Below are positions 1-9,177 of a stretch of 46,178 nucleotides of DNA, in pieces. Each line of letters starts with the position of its first letter. Position 1 is the first letter of the stretch. The DNA comes from Lachnospiraceae bacterium (GTDB lineage Bacteria > Bacillota > Clostridia > Lachnospirales > Lachnospiraceae), in contig JAGBKB010000003.1 in NCBI GenBank assembly GCA_017934175.1, positions 1-46,178 of the forward strand. Direction: 5' to 3'. Under the pieces are notes generated by a model that did no database searches, had not been told where the DNA came from, and saw only the letters and a list, made by a program, of their open reading frames with translations. Position numbers and translations under genes: made by a program.

Positions 1-1
1 A

Positions 2-3000
2 GACAAAAATGAAAATATAACAAGATATACTTATGACAAAGTAGGAAATATCAAGGAAGTTAGGCAGCCAAATGGTGCCTTAACAAAGTATGAATATGAC
101 AACAATTATAACAGAATAAAACTAACAAACCCAAGAGGCAAAATAACAACTTATACTTATGATAGAGATAATCGTCTAATAAGCGAAACTGACCCACTTG
201 GAAACACTAAAAGATATAACTACAATAGAAATAACAACTTAACTAAATACATATCAAATCTTGGCAATACTACAAGTTTTGAATATGATACAGATAATAA
301 CTTAATTAAAGAAATAGACTCAAAGAATAAGGCAAAGCAGTATACTTATGATAAGCTACATAGATTAACTAAAACTAAAAGTGAGTTAAACAATACAGCG
401 GAGTTTTCGTATGATGTCGTAGACAATGTAGTTGGTATCAAAGACCCTAAAGGCACAAACACAGTATTTGATTATAACGATGTAGGCAAAGTAGTCCAAG
501 AGAGGTCAGTTGATAATACTATAAGAACTTATAACTATGATAGAGCAGGCAGATTAATCTCTAAAATAGATAAAGATTATACTAAAATAGCTTATGACTA
601 TGATGCGAATGACAACCTAATAAAGAAATATTATCTTGACTTAAATAACCAACAAACAGATGATAGTATAATATATAGTTATAATGCAGAAAATAACAGA
701 CTTGGAATGAATGATAAGAGTGGATTATCAAGGACACTCTATGATAATAAAGGTAATCTAATTGTAGGTACATCAAATAATGATGAAGATATAGTTAGAT
801 ATGAATATGACTCAAACGATAGGATAACCAAAATCATCTGCCCAACAAATGCAACAGTAACTTATACTTATGATGAAAATGGTAATATTAAGACAGTAAC
901 AGATAAAGATGGTTTAAAGACCACTTATACATACGATGAAAATGATAATGAGGTTATAAGAACCACAGGTCTTATAGAAACTAATAAGCGATATGATGCA
1001 GATAACAGGCTTATAAGAATAAAGAACGAACATAGATTTACTGGCGAACTCATTGATGAATACTCATACAGATATGATAGCAATAATAATATCATAGAGG
1101 AAATAAAGCGAGAACCATATCGTAAAAAAGTAAGTTTACTTGATATAGAGAAGACTGAAGAGAATGACCATACAATAAGAGTAACAAAACAGAACTTCAC
1201 TTATGATGACGAAAACAAATTAACCGATGCACGAGTTGAAAGGCTCGGAATGAAAGCGTTAAGTGAGCCGAATGTCACTACTTATCATTACGAATATGAT
1301 GCCAATGGCAATAGAACTACAGTTGAGATAAAAGATGATGGGCTCACATTAGAGTCAACAGTATATACTTATGATAGATTAAATAAGTTAGTTAGTAGCA
1401 GAGAAGTCACGGCAAGTGGGTTATATCTTTATGCGTATACTTATGATGATAATGGAAATCTTGTAAGTGAAGATAGACATAGACAGTTTGAAACACAACG
1501 AACCAACATAAGAAGATATGAGTATACTAAAGACAACAAGTTAGAAAGTGTTTATAGTGGAAATACATTACTTGTATCATATACCTATGATGGAGATGGA
1601 ACTATAACATCTTCACTTGAAAGAGACCTTGACTTAAATCAAAACTTAAATATACATGACACTAACTATCTAAATAGTTTAACCAATAATCAAAGACAAC
1701 TTATTAATAAAGTCCCATCAAATGATAGTTTCCTTTATGAGTTAACAGAATATATAACCGATAAAAATAGACCATATAGTGAAACACTAATGGAGCGAGA
1801 TGGCACAGGGCAGTTATCTACCATTTATACTTATGGTAATCAAAGAATTAACTCAGAAAGTTATAATAACTTATCAGGTTTATATACATATGATGGTAGG
1901 GGTAGTGTATCGGCTGTAATAGGTTCTTATGGTGATTTTAGAGCATCATATTGGTATGATGGTTTAGGGAATGTAAAGTCGCAAATTCATGGCTATGGTG
2001 CTTTTGGCAGTGGGAAGAAGTATTATGGCTATAATGCAGAACAATATAATCCAGTAACTGGAAATCAGAACTTAAGAAATAGGCAAGTTAATATTAGACG
2101 ACAAAGGTTCCTTACTGAAGATACTTACATAGGAAAGTTTACAGAAACATTATCAATTAATAGGTATATTTACGGTAATGACAATCCACTAAAGTATAAA
2201 GACCCTAGTGGAAATATTATTGTAATTGATCAAGTATCACAATTTATTAGTGATGAATATCAAAAATTTGAGCAGAGTGCTATTAAACAAGTAGGTAAAA
2301 GAGCAACACGAATAATAACAAATAACAATGATTTTGCTAATAGAATGTTCCCTAATAAAAATATGTATGATGATATTTTAAGCAATGATTGGGTATATCA
2401 TACATTCGTAAAACCAGAACTACAAAGAAGATCTGATAATATTATAAATAGTCTTGATGAGAATGTATTTAATGGTGGCGGTGGAGTGGCAAATATTATA
2501 TATAATAGCGGTAAAAGTAGTACAGTAAGATCAGTAATAAATGAGGCGAAAAAGTATAGTGCAAATATACAAAAGTGTTCTGATTATTTTGCTAAAGAAA
2601 CTTTAGATACAATTGATACTTGGACAAATGAATTTGGTAGTTTAGCAGGATTTAAGACTATAACAGATAACAATAATAATAAAATAATATCGACAAATTA
2701 TTGGACTTGGCAAGGTTGGGGTGGATATACAACATTTTATGATGAGTTATTCCATGATTTTACACCAACAGATCATGATAGGATACAAATAGGTAATGAA
2801 TATACTATTTGGCTTTGGAAAGGTGACTATTTAAATCTTGGTGCCGGTGGAGAGATTGGAATTTATAACGGAACAGGAAATGTAGTATCAACAACTATGA
2901 GTGATGAACTTAACATAGGTATGACTATGAATATTACTGATAGTTCAGGTAATAGTATAGTCAATATAGGCAAAGATAAGAACTTATGGGATGTAATCAC

Positions 3001-3247
3001 AGGCAATAATCCTAATGAAAACTGGTGGCTTACAGGTTGGAATCCTAATAAACAAGGACTTACCAATGAAGATTTGATAATGACAGGAACACTTGATTTT
3101 AGTCAATCAAAAGACAAGGATTTATATAACAATTTAAAAAATGCATATTATAGTTCTTTGAATGATTTTGACCCTACTAAGAAAACAAAAAGTAAGTGGG
3201 AATTTGATGATAAAAAGAAAACTGCAAAATTCAGTTGGGAGTATTAA
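2..3247 (+). CDS. YD-repeat (Rhs-type) polymorphic toxin, 5' partial
   Basis: The frame is open from the first bases of the window to the TAA at 3245-3247, so the true start lies upstream; 1081 residues are visible. The first 700 or so residues are YD repeats (many copies of TYTYDENGN-like units), which in this family form a beta-cage shell. The core closes near RYIYGNDNPLKYKDPSGN, the usual boundary before a variable C-terminal toxin. The roughly 345 residues after it match no toxin fold I recognise and are rich in N, D, W and G. Rhs/YD proteins act in contact-dependent killing or as surface proteins. A membrane-anchored gene starts one base after the stop, the usual place for an immunity gene. 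A 162-bp piece of the tip (2855-3016) is repeated downstream at 3954-4115. Family confidence is high; the toxin activity is unknown. Confidence 0.9.
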   Translation, partial: DKNENITRYTYDKVGNIKEVRQPNGALTKYEYDNNYNRIKLTNPRGKITTYTYDRDNRLISETDPLGNTKRYNYNRNNNLTKYISNLGNTTSFEYDTDNNLIKEIDSKNKAKQYTYDKLHRLTKTKSELNNTAEFSYDVVDNVVGIKDPKGTNTVFDYNDVGKVVQERSVDNTIRTYNYDRAGRLISKIDKDYTKIAYDYDANDNLIKKYYLDLNNQQTDDSIIYSYNAENNRLGMNDKSGLSRTLYDNKGNLIVGTSNNDEDIVRYEYDSNDRITKIICPTNATVTYTYDENGNIKTVTDKDGLKTTYTYDENDNEVIRTTGLIETNKRYDADNRLIRIKNEHRFTGELIDEYSYRYDSNNNIIEEIKREPYRKKVSLLDIEKTEENDHTIRVTKQNFTYDDENKLTDARVERLGMKALSEPNVTTYHYEYDANGNRTTVEIKDDGLTLESTVYTYDRLNKLVSSREVTASGLYLYAYTYDDNGNLVSEDRHRQFETQRTNIRRYEYTKDNKLESVYSGNTLLVSYTYDGDGTITSSLERDLDLNQNLNIHDTNYLNSLTNNQRQLINKVPSNDSFLYELTEYITDKNRPYSETLMERDGTGQLSTIYTYGNQRINSESYNNLSGLYTYDGRGSVSAVIGSYGDFRASYWYDGLGNVKSQIHGYGAFGSGKKYYGYNAEQYNPVTGNQNLRNRQVNIRRQRFLTEDTYIGKFTETLSINRYIYGNDNPLKYKDPSGNIIVIDQVSQFISDEYQKFEQSAIKQVGKRATRIITNNNDFANRMFPNKNMYDDILSNDWVYHTFVKPELQRRSDNIINSLDENVFNGGGGVANIIYNSGKSSTVRSVINEAKKYSANIQKCSDYFAKETLDTIDTWTNEFGSLAGFKTITDNNNNKIISTNYWTWQGWGGYTTFYDELFHDFTPTDHDRIQIGNEYTIWLWKGDYLNLGAGGEIGIYNGTGNVVSTTMSDELNIGMTMNITDSSGNSIVNIGKDKNLWDVITGNNPNENWWLTGWNPNKQGLTNEDLIMTGTLDFSQSKDKDLYNNLKNAYYSSLNDFDPTKKTKSKWEFDDKKKTAKFSWEY

Positions 3248-3248
3248 T

Positions 3249-3917
3249 ATGATAAAGAGAATAATTGAAATGGTAATTGTGGTAATTGTTTTTACAGTTT
3301 TAACAGCATTTTCTTTTTGGAAATTATTACCTAATGGGAGTGTAAATAAAGTGCAAAATGAAACAGCTATCTTAAATGATTATATAAGCAAAACTGGCAA
3401 AGAAATTATACGATGTATTAAAGAAGATGATAGAGAAGGCTTAAATATATTGTTTTGTGAAAAAGCAAGGAATTCAAATTATTTAAAGAAAAAAATCGAT
3501 ATTGTTTTTGACTTTATTAAAGAAAATAAAATTGTGTTTAAAAATGAAATTTGGAGTTCGCCTTACTCTCATGGTTCGACTGGATATAGTGGAAAAACTG
3601 TAGAATGGGTATCATGTGAATGCAAGAATGTTTTTATTAATAATAAAGAATATATATTAAATTTTAATGCCTATGAAGTATTGAAAGGACATCCTGAATA
3701 TGAAGGAGTATTGCATATATATTTTTCTGAATTAATAGATAATGATAAATTAAAAGGGAGGATGATAAAAAGAAATGATAATGGATATTTAGGAATTGAC
3801 TTAGTAGATATAAATTATGATGATTGCATTTGGGAAAACATTGTGCCTAAAGAATTTGATAAAAATGAATTATACATTATCCCTGATGATTTAGAAGAAG
3901 GAAGATCGAATTGGTAA
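3249..3917 (+). CDS. membrane-anchored DUF5104-like protein, candidate immunity protein
   Basis: I place the start at ATG 3249, one base after the toxin stop, because the reading frame upstream lies inside the toxin gene and the protein then begins MIKRIIEMVIVVIVFTVL, a good N-terminal membrane anchor. The product is 222 residues. After the anchor comes a soluble domain with an early helix (ILNDYISKTGKEIIRCIKED) and later beta-rich segments. From memory this resembles the DUF5104 lipoprotein-like family often found next to polymorphic toxins, but I cannot verify it. Tight coupling to the toxin gene suggests it neutralises the toxin tip at the membrane; that role is inferred from position only. 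Confidence 0.7.
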   Translation: MIKRIIEMVIVVIVFTVLTAFSFWKLLPNGSVNKVQNETAILNDYISKTGKEIIRCIKEDDREGLNILFCEKARNSNYLKKKIDIVFDFIKENKIVFKNEIWSSPYSHGSTGYSGKTVEWVSCECKNVFINNKEYILNFNAYEVLKGHPEYEGVLHIYFSELIDNDKLKGRMIKRNDNGYLGIDLVDINYDDCIWENIVPKEFDKNELYIIPDDLEEGRSNW

Positions 3918-3935
3918 TCAATATTATTGCTTTAG

Positions 3936-4172
3936 TTTAACATAAGTTATAACATAGGAATATACAACGGAACAGGAAATGTAGTATCAACAACTATGAG
4001 TGATGAACTTAACATAGATATGACTATGAATATTACTGATAGTTCAGGTAATAGTATAGTCAATATAGGCAAAGATAAGAACTTATTGGATGTTATAACA
4101 GGCAATAATCCTAATTATTATGCATGGCAGGATATTCATAGCAATAGAAGTCATGCACATGAATTACCATAA
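3936..4172 (+). pseudogene. displaced fragment of the Rhs toxin tip
   Basis: Bases 3954-4115 repeat 2855-3016 of the upstream toxin gene almost exactly, in the same reading frame. The frame opens after a stop at 3933-3935, with no start codon or SD of its own, and ends at TAA 4170-4172. After the shared part it runs into a different tip ending AWQDIHSNRSHAHELP. This is the expected footprint of an orphan C-terminal cassette left when a new toxin tip was recombined onto the YD core. It could be recombined back onto the core through the 162-bp homology. Confidence 0.75.
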
Positions 4173-4197
4173 TAATCATTAGGAGGATAAAGTTTAT

Positions 4198-4638
4198 ATG
4201 AGCAAAAGTTTATATGATTGTGAAGAAGATAAATTGATGTTTAAACTATATAATATTAATAGTGAGATATTTAAAAAATATGAAAAAGTTTCAACTGAAG
4301 ATATATTAAATGAGTTGAAACAAGTAAAAAATCCAAATTATCAGGATAAAAAAGGTTATTCATATTTGCATATTGCATGTATGATGCATTGTGTTGAAGC
4401 AATAAAAATATTACTTAATATGGGTGCTGACCCTAATATAACTGATAAGAGAGGTGGGCAGCCAGTTTTAGGTGCAATAGGTAGTAAAAATGAGAATAAT
4501 ATAAAAATACTTGAGTTAATGTTTCAACATGGATTAAATATAGATTTGCCAATGAGAGATAAAACATTAAAAGAAGTAATAGAATCATTTGGAAATAATG
4601 AGTATAATGAAATTATAAAAAAGTATTATAAAAAATGA
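4198..4638 (+). CDS. ankyrin-repeat protein, possible orphan immunity protein
   Basis: The 146-residue product has an SD (AGGAGG, about 4179-4184) ahead of the ATG. Two to three ankyrin repeats are visible around residues 45-125: YSYLHIACMMHCVEAIKILL, then NMGADPNITDKRGGQPVLGA and a weaker LELMFQHGLNIDL. There is no signal peptide or membrane segment. Ankyrin proteins are common immunity or scaffold partners behind polymorphic toxins. Since it directly follows the displaced toxin tip, it may be the matching immunity gene of that old cassette. The binding partner is not shown by the sequence. A terminator follows at once. Confidence 0.75.
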   Translation: MSKSLYDCEEDKLMFKLYNINSEIFKKYEKVSTEDILNELKQVKNPNYQDKKGYSYLHIACMMHCVEAIKILLNMGADPNITDKRGGQPVLGAIGSKNENNIKILELMFQHGLNIDLPMRDKTLKEVIESFGNNEYNEIIKKYYKK

Positions 4639-4650
4639 GATAATTATTTG

Positions 4651-4684
4651 GAGAGTAGCTTGAAAAAGTTGCTCTTTTTATTTG
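4651..4684 (+). terminator. intrinsic terminator after the Rhs/ankyrin genes
   Basis: GAGTAGCTT pairs with AAGTTGCTC (two G-U pairs) around a short A-rich loop and is followed by TTTTTATTT. It lies 13 bases after the ankyrin stop. Confidence 0.75.
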
Positions 4685-4803
4685 TAAAAATCTAAAATAA
4701 TTTTTTGATAAAAAGCCTTAAAAATGGTATAATTAGTGTATGAAAAAGATGGTAGTTTTGGAATCTTTCGTTTTACTATGTACTAAATTTTGGACATAAC
4801 AAT

Positions 4804-4812
4804 TGATATAAT
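4804..4812 (+). promoter_or_regulatory. extended -10 promoter for the two tiny genes
   Basis: TGATATAAT is a perfect extended -10 (TGnTATAAT). No good -35 lies at 16-18 bp. Transcription would begin just ahead of the ATG at 4827. Confidence 0.45.
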
Positions 4813-4826
4813 TTAGTTATGGAGTT

Positions 4827-4952
4827 ATGAGAAGAAATTATAAAAGCAAATTTAATGAATTGACACCTATAGGGTGGGTGGTGGCAGGTGGAGTAATAGT
4901 TGTGTTTATGCTTTTAGTTATTGTAGCAATTTTAATCATCAAAATGTTTTAA
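4827..4952 (+). CDS. small single-pass membrane protein (41 aa)
   Basis: The ATG at 4827 opens a 41-residue frame: a basic, polar N-terminus (MRRNYKSKFNELTPIGW) followed by about 22 uninterrupted hydrophobic residues and a KMF end. GGAG lies only two bases before the ATG, so initiation may be weak, but an extended -10 promoter sits immediately upstream. I do not recognise a family. Size and layout (basic tail, one helix) would fit a membrane peptide such as a small toxin, a regulator or a phage superinfection-exclusion peptide; none of these is demonstrated. The next tiny gene follows 19 bases later, so the two are probably co-transcribed. Confidence 0.5.
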   Translation: MRRNYKSKFNELTPIGWVVAGGVIVVFMLLVIVAILIIKMF

Positions 4953-4971
4953 TTAAAGTGGAGGTAAAAAT

Positions 4972-5139
4972 ATGCTAACTAAAGAAACTATTGATAAATT
5001 TAACAAATCAAATTCCTGGCCATATTCTGATAAGAATGGCAATATTGTTAATGTGCCAAATGAATGGTGGGAAACTGAAGAAGGTAGAAAAAAACTTGAA
5101 AGCATGGGTATTAAAAGGGAGAATGCTTTAATGTTTTAA
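4972..5139 (+). CDS. small hypothetical protein (55 aa)
   Basis: The ATG at 4972 follows a good SD (GGAGG about 4960-4964). The 55-residue product is soluble and charged, with a WPYSD...EWWETEEGRKKLE pattern and a MF end. No family recognised. It lies between the tiny membrane protein and the promoter of the methyltransferase. A membrane peptide followed by a small charged protein would superficially suit a toxin-antitoxin pair, but nothing else supports that reading. Confidence 0.5.
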   Translation: MLTKETIDKFNKSNSWPYSDKNGNIVNVPNEWWETEEGRKKLESMGIKRENALMF

Positions 5140-5172
5140 AGAATTCTTTACTTTATCTTGTTAAATAAAAAT

Positions 5173-5201
5173 TTGATTAAATTTCTGATTTGATTTATAA
5201 T
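5173..5201 (+). promoter_or_regulatory. promoter of the C5-methyltransferase, predicted leaderless
   Basis: TTGATT (5173-5178), a 17-bp spacer and a perfect TATAAT (5196-5201). The expected transcription start, 6-8 bases downstream, falls on or next to the ATG at 5208, so the mRNA would have almost no leader. No SD precedes the gene. Confidence 0.65.
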
Positions 5202-5207
5202 ATAGTT

Positions 5208-6185
5208 ATGATTGAAATTAAAGATAAAAAATTAATTGGTTACACATTTATAGACCTTTTTGCAGGTTTAGGTGGTTTTAGGATTGCTTTAGAATCTCTT
5301 GGAGCTAAATGTGTGTATTCAAATGAGTGGGATAAAGCCGCTCAAGATACTTATAAGGCAAATTTTGGCGATGTTCCTGATGGTGATATAACTAAAGTTG
5401 ATGAAAAAACGATTCCAAATCATGATATCTTATGTGCTGGATTTCCTTGTCAGCCATTTTCAATAAGTGGGAAACAAAAGGGATTTGAAGATAGTAGAGG
5501 GACACTCTTTTTTGATGTTGCACGAATTGTGAAAGAAAAAAAACCAAAAATTGTATTTATGGAAAATGTGAAGAATTTTGCTACACATGATAATGGGCAT
5601 ACATTGGATGTAGTTAAGAGAACAATGGAAGAATTAGGCTATTCATTTAATCAGAAGGTTTTAAGTGCTGTTGATTACGGTGTAGCACAAAAAAGAGAAA
5701 GAATTTATATGATTTGTTTTAGAAATGATTTACATGTTTCTGAATTTAAATACCCAAAACCAGTAAAATTAGTTAAGCATGTTGAAGATTATTTAATAGA
5801 GGATGAGAATGAATTAAAAAATCTATATGTTGAAAGAAAAGACACATATTTTAATAACTCTAATGATGATTCTTATAGTGATAAGTCAATTAGGTTAGGT
5901 ATTGTCAATAAAGGTGGACAGGGTGAAAGAATATATAGTACCAAAGGAATTGCAATTACATTATCAGCAAATGGTGGTGGGGTTTTTGCAAAAACAGGTG
6001 GCTATCTTGTAAATGGAAAAACGAGAAAGCTTCATCCAAGAGAGTGTGCGAGGATAATGGGGTATCCTGATAGTTATAAGATTTGCAATAATACTAATGA
6101 AGCATATAAACAATTTGGCAATTCAGTAGTAATAGATGTACTTCAATACATTGGACTACAAATTGGAGAGGCTGTAGCAAGTTGA
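5208..6185 (+). CDS. DNA (cytosine-5) methyltransferase of a type II R-M system
   Basis: This 325-residue protein methylates C5 of cytosine in duplex DNA using SAM. Visible motifs: I FIDLFAGLGG (about residues 14-24), IV GFPCQPFS with the catalytic Cys, VI MENVKNF, VIII QKRERIYMI, IX RKLHPRECARIMGYPDSY and X QFGNSVV. The short variable region between VIII and IX is a single recognition domain, so one target sequence is expected; it cannot be read from the protein. A TTG at 5190 is in frame, but it lies upstream of and across the -10 box, so I prefer ATG 5208. The gene converges tail to tail on a PD-(D/E)xK-like nuclease gene with no base between the stops, the classic type II arrangement. Independent methylase expression from its own promoter would protect DNA before the nuclease appears. 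Confidence 0.93.
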   Translation: MIEIKDKKLIGYTFIDLFAGLGGFRIALESLGAKCVYSNEWDKAAQDTYKANFGDVPDGDITKVDEKTIPNHDILCAGFPCQPFSISGKQKGFEDSRGTLFFDVARIVKEKKPKIVFMENVKNFATHDNGHTLDVVKRTMEELGYSFNQKVLSAVDYGVAQKRERIYMICFRNDLHVSEFKYPKPVKLVKHVEDYLIEDENELKNLYVERKDTYFNNSNDDSYSDKSIRLGIVNKGGQGERIYSTKGIAITLSANGGGVFAKTGGYLVNGKTRKLHPRECARIMGYPDSYKICNNTNEAYKQFGNSVVIDVLQYIGLQIGEAVAS

Positions 6186-6980
6186 TTAAATTTGTAATTC
6201 TTTAATAAAATCATCATTTGATAATCCTTTTACATTTGGCTTTAAATAAACAGAAAATATTACATTTGAATTTCTTGTATTTGATAATTTTCGTATTTCG
6301 TAACAATCGTTTCGTTTTGAAAACATGTATGAGTTTCCGTTAATATCAAATGTCATTTTATCTACTTTGTCAGTTGTAAACACCATCAAATTACCATTAT
6401 TATAAGTATATCTATAATTATTGAGTTTCATTTTATCAATTGATTTTACAACCGATTCTTTATGAGTTAGACCAATAGAACTTGAACCACTTTTTTTAAT
6501 TCGATATTGGCATTCGATATTATAATATTTTGCTATATCTTTAATATGAAATAGGGTGTAGTTATTAGTGATTATATATTCTGTTTCTTTGTTTTTATAG
6601 TATTCCACAATCCATCTAATGAAAACTTTATCTGAATCTTTAAAATCGATATTCTGTCCTGCTGTGCCTGCATTTTTATATTTTAAATAATCGCGATTCA
6701 TATTTTGTATAATTTCTTCTGCAGCTGGAGTTAATTTTGAAGCATTTCTATTACTAAATTCAAAAGTTCTTGTTTCATCATTTGGAATCAAAACAAATTG
6801 ACCACATTGTGCTGGTGTATGCTTAACTTCTATAAAGAACTCTTTGCCAGTTTTAGTAATGACTTTTATATCAGATACAGTAGAATCTGTGCCACCCATA
6901 GCTTCAAATTCGGCATATTTATTAAAGCTTTCATATAAGTATTTTAGACATTGTGTTTCAAAATCAGACCAAGTGCTCAT
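6186..6980 (-). CDS. type II restriction endonuclease, PD-(D/E)xK-like
   Basis: The 264-residue product is encoded opposite to the methyltransferase and its stop abuts that gene's stop. Early in the protein (about residues 33-55) are STVSDIKV and FFIEVKHTPAQ, which fit the D...ExK catalytic core of PD-(D/E)xK nucleases. The rest (a DYLKYKNAGT region and a basic KKSGSSSIG stretch) is probably DNA recognition. I do not recognise the named isoschizomer family, so the cut site is unknown. An SD-like GAGGAG lies ahead of the start on the minus strand. Function follows from the motif plus the dedicated methylase neighbour. Confidence 0.8.
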   Translation of the reverse strand: MSTWSDFETQCLKYLYESFNKYAEFEAMGGTDSTVSDIKVITKTGKEFFIEVKHTPAQCGQFVLIPNDETRTFEFSNRNASKLTPAAEEIIQNMNRDYLKYKNAGTAGQNIDFKDSDKVFIRWIVEYYKNKETEYIITNNYTLFHIKDIAKYYNIECQYRIKKSGSSSIGLTHKESVVKSIDKMKLNNYRYTYNNGNLMVFTTDKVDKMTFDINGNSYMFSKRNDCYEIRKLSNTRNSNVIFSVYLKPNVKGLSNDDFIKELQI

Positions 6981-7174
6981 TATATTTATCTCCTCATATA
7001 ATTAATATATAAATATTATATCAAAGAATTTATTTTAAATATACATTTTTTTATAGACATATAATAAATTATTATTAAATTTTGAATTAATATTGATTTT
7101 TCAACCTATTTTTCTGTTGATAAAATGTTAATAACAATGTTTAGTAATCACTATATTTATTAAGATATATGTAG

Positions 7175-7197
7175 TATAATATAGCCACATATGGAGG
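7175..7197 (+). promoter_or_regulatory. -10 box and SD of the ImmA-HTH gene
   Basis: TATAAT (7175-7180) lies 22 bp ahead of the ATG at 7202, with GGAGG at 7193-7197. The -35 region is AT-rich without a clear hexamer. The divergent endonuclease gene starts at 6980, so 6981-7201 is the shared control region of both genes; apart from this it is plain AT-rich DNA. Confidence 0.5.
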
Positions 7198-7201
7198 GCA
7201 T

Positions 7202-9109
7202 ATGTCGTTAATAAAAAATGTACTACTTAAAAATTATATGAATGACATATACGAAGCCAGTGATGGCTTCTTTTTGTCTATGGCTGATGAGATTGATTTT
7301 GATGATCCGAGAGAAATGTACTCACCAGTAAAACTTCATATGGCTGATAAGTATGGTTTTAGTGATTTAAGTGTGCCTGAGATTGATGAGCATTTTTGCA
7401 AATATTTAAAATATAACAAATATGATGTAATGGAAGAGCTGCATTTAGAAAGACCTACACTTAAAGATGTGATACAAGTTTATGCTAATGATAGAGTAGT
7501 GTATGCGACATTAGTTATGGATTTAAGAATAGACATAACAGATTATGTTGCAAATGCATTTTACAAATCTATTTGTGGTCAAACTATTTTTTCTTATTTA
7601 GATAATGATACAATAATAAAACATATAGAGTATTACATACAAGCAAGATTTGAAATTGATGATTTATTAAAAAAGTTTAAAATTAAAAGTGTAGTTAAAT
7701 ATAAACCACACCCAAGAATTCCTGCAAATGGAATTAAGTATGATAACAATATGGTGCCTGATACTGATGATTATGAGCATCTTGCTAAATGCATGAGAGA
7801 AAAATATAATATCAAAGCACCAGTTGACTTAGATATTGCACTTTATGAAATTGGACTAAATGTTGATACATCATATTCACTTGATAAAAATACACACGGA
7901 CTTGTATGTATTTCTGATGGCTTTATTAATAATTACAATAAATTAGTTAAAGTTAAAGAAAACACAATCCTTATGGATAAAGATCACATAAGCAATTATG
8001 GTGTAGGATCATATAGATTTAATGTGTTACACGAGATGGTACATTTTGAATATCACAAGTATTATCTCACATTAAAAAGACAATTATCTGATTATACTTA
8101 TGCAATTAGTGATAATATAAAACTATTAAAAAGAATCGAAGAGCAAGCCAATAAAGTAGCAAGTTTATTATTAGTGCCAAGTGAAGAGCTATATTCAAAG
8201 TTACTTGATAATTATATGAAATATGACTTCTTTTTTTCAAATGATAAATTTACTTTATTAAATAGAATATCAAATCAATTATCTGAATATTTTAACTGTT
8301 CTAAAACGTGTATGCACCAAAGGATAAAAGCCATTAATTTTTATACTGGTGGCATTGATTTAACCGAGATTGATAGTACTTATATAAATGAAGATGAAGT
8401 AAATTATATTTATAACAACAATGAAGAATTTAAAGAATTGATAGATTCAAAGCAAGTTGTTTATAGTAACAAGAGATGTGTAATAAATACTACTGTTAAT
8501 TATGATAACAATACAATAACTCACTATGCCTATAAGAACCCAAGAACTAGTATGTTGACATTTAGTAGAGTTCATAGACATAGATATAATAATAGCAATG
8601 AATTCTTTACACATATTACAGTTACTAAGGAATTGTGCGACAAAGCTCTAAAAGCAATAAAGGATAAGAAATTAAGTGCTCACATAGACTATAGTAAATT
8701 TGTTAATATGTTATTTAAAGAAGATCAAGTTAGCGATTTGATAGTTGATGACATTGGAAGAACAATTAAAAGACTAAGAGAACACAAAAATATGAGTTAT
8801 GCTCAATTATCAATGCTTTCAGATGTGCATGTACAAGAAATACATAGGCTAGAGCATAATGAGAATAAAACATACAATTTGAAAAGTTTGACATTAATAT
8901 GTAGAGCACTAAAACTTCCTAAAAATACTACAATTAAGATACTTCAAAAAGCTGGTGGATTTGAAAACACATTATTTGATAAAGCTGTTCAATTTGTAAT
9001 TGAAAATGACTATGAAAAAGATCCATATGAATTGGCAGAGATGATAGAAGACTATAGAAAAATTGCTGAAGTTATTGAAAATGAAAATAAATTAATACAA
9101 AAAGCATAA
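7202..9109 (+). CDS. ImmA/IrrE-like metallopeptidase with C-terminal XRE HTH
   Basis: This 635-residue protein has three parts. Residues 1 to about 190 are an unassigned N-terminal domain. A central ImmA/IrrE (DUF955-type) peptidase domain contains VLHEMVHFEYHK (HExxH at about 277-281), the zinc site, and a downstream E-rich helix (IEEQANKVASLLLVPSEEL). Near residues 518-580 is an XRE helix-turn-helix (IGRTIKRLREHKNMSYAQLS). ImmA proteases cleave phage or ICE repressors during induction. Here protease and DNA-binding domain share one chain in the order opposite to the usual HTH-then-ImmA fusion, so the protein may be both repressor and its own trigger. It heads the prophage and is followed by a strong terminator and two palindromic operators. 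An antitoxin-like role is the alternative. Confidence 0.8.
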   Translation: MSLIKNVLLKNYMNDIYEASDGFFLSMADEIDFDDPREMYSPVKLHMADKYGFSDLSVPEIDEHFCKYLKYNKYDVMEELHLERPTLKDVIQVYANDRVVYATLVMDLRIDITDYVANAFYKSICGQTIFSYLDNDTIIKHIEYYIQARFEIDDLLKKFKIKSVVKYKPHPRIPANGIKYDNNMVPDTDDYEHLAKCMREKYNIKAPVDLDIALYEIGLNVDTSYSLDKNTHGLVCISDGFINNYNKLVKVKENTILMDKDHISNYGVGSYRFNVLHEMVHFEYHKYYLTLKRQLSDYTYAISDNIKLLKRIEEQANKVASLLLVPSEELYSKLLDNYMKYDFFFSNDKFTLLNRISNQLSEYFNCSKTCMHQRIKAINFYTGGIDLTEIDSTYINEDEVNYIYNNNEEFKELIDSKQVVYSNKRCVINTTVNYDNNTITHYAYKNPRTSMLTFSRVHRHRYNNSNEFFTHITVTKELCDKALKAIKDKKLSAHIDYSKFVNMLFKEDQVSDLIVDDIGRTIKRLREHKNMSYAQLSMLSDVHVQEIHRLEHNENKTYNLKSLTLICRALKLPKNTTIKILQKAGGFENTLFDKAVQFVIENDYEKDPYELAEMIEDYRKIAEVIENENKLIQKA

Positions 9110-9127
9110 ATCAAATGAAATTTATAA

Positions 9128-9168
9128 AACCCTATTTATGAGATTTACTCGTAGATAGGGCTTTTTTT
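9128..9168 (+). terminator. intrinsic terminator after the ImmA-HTH gene
   Basis: CCCTATTTATGAG pairs with CTCGTAGATAGGG over 13 positions (two G-U) and is followed by CTTTTTTT. Confidence 0.9.
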
Positions 9169-9177
9169 GTGCGAAAA

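Noticed and set aside
2-2200. YD repeats as a DNA tandem repeat
   Set aside because: The repetition is at protein level in an open frame and diverges at DNA level.
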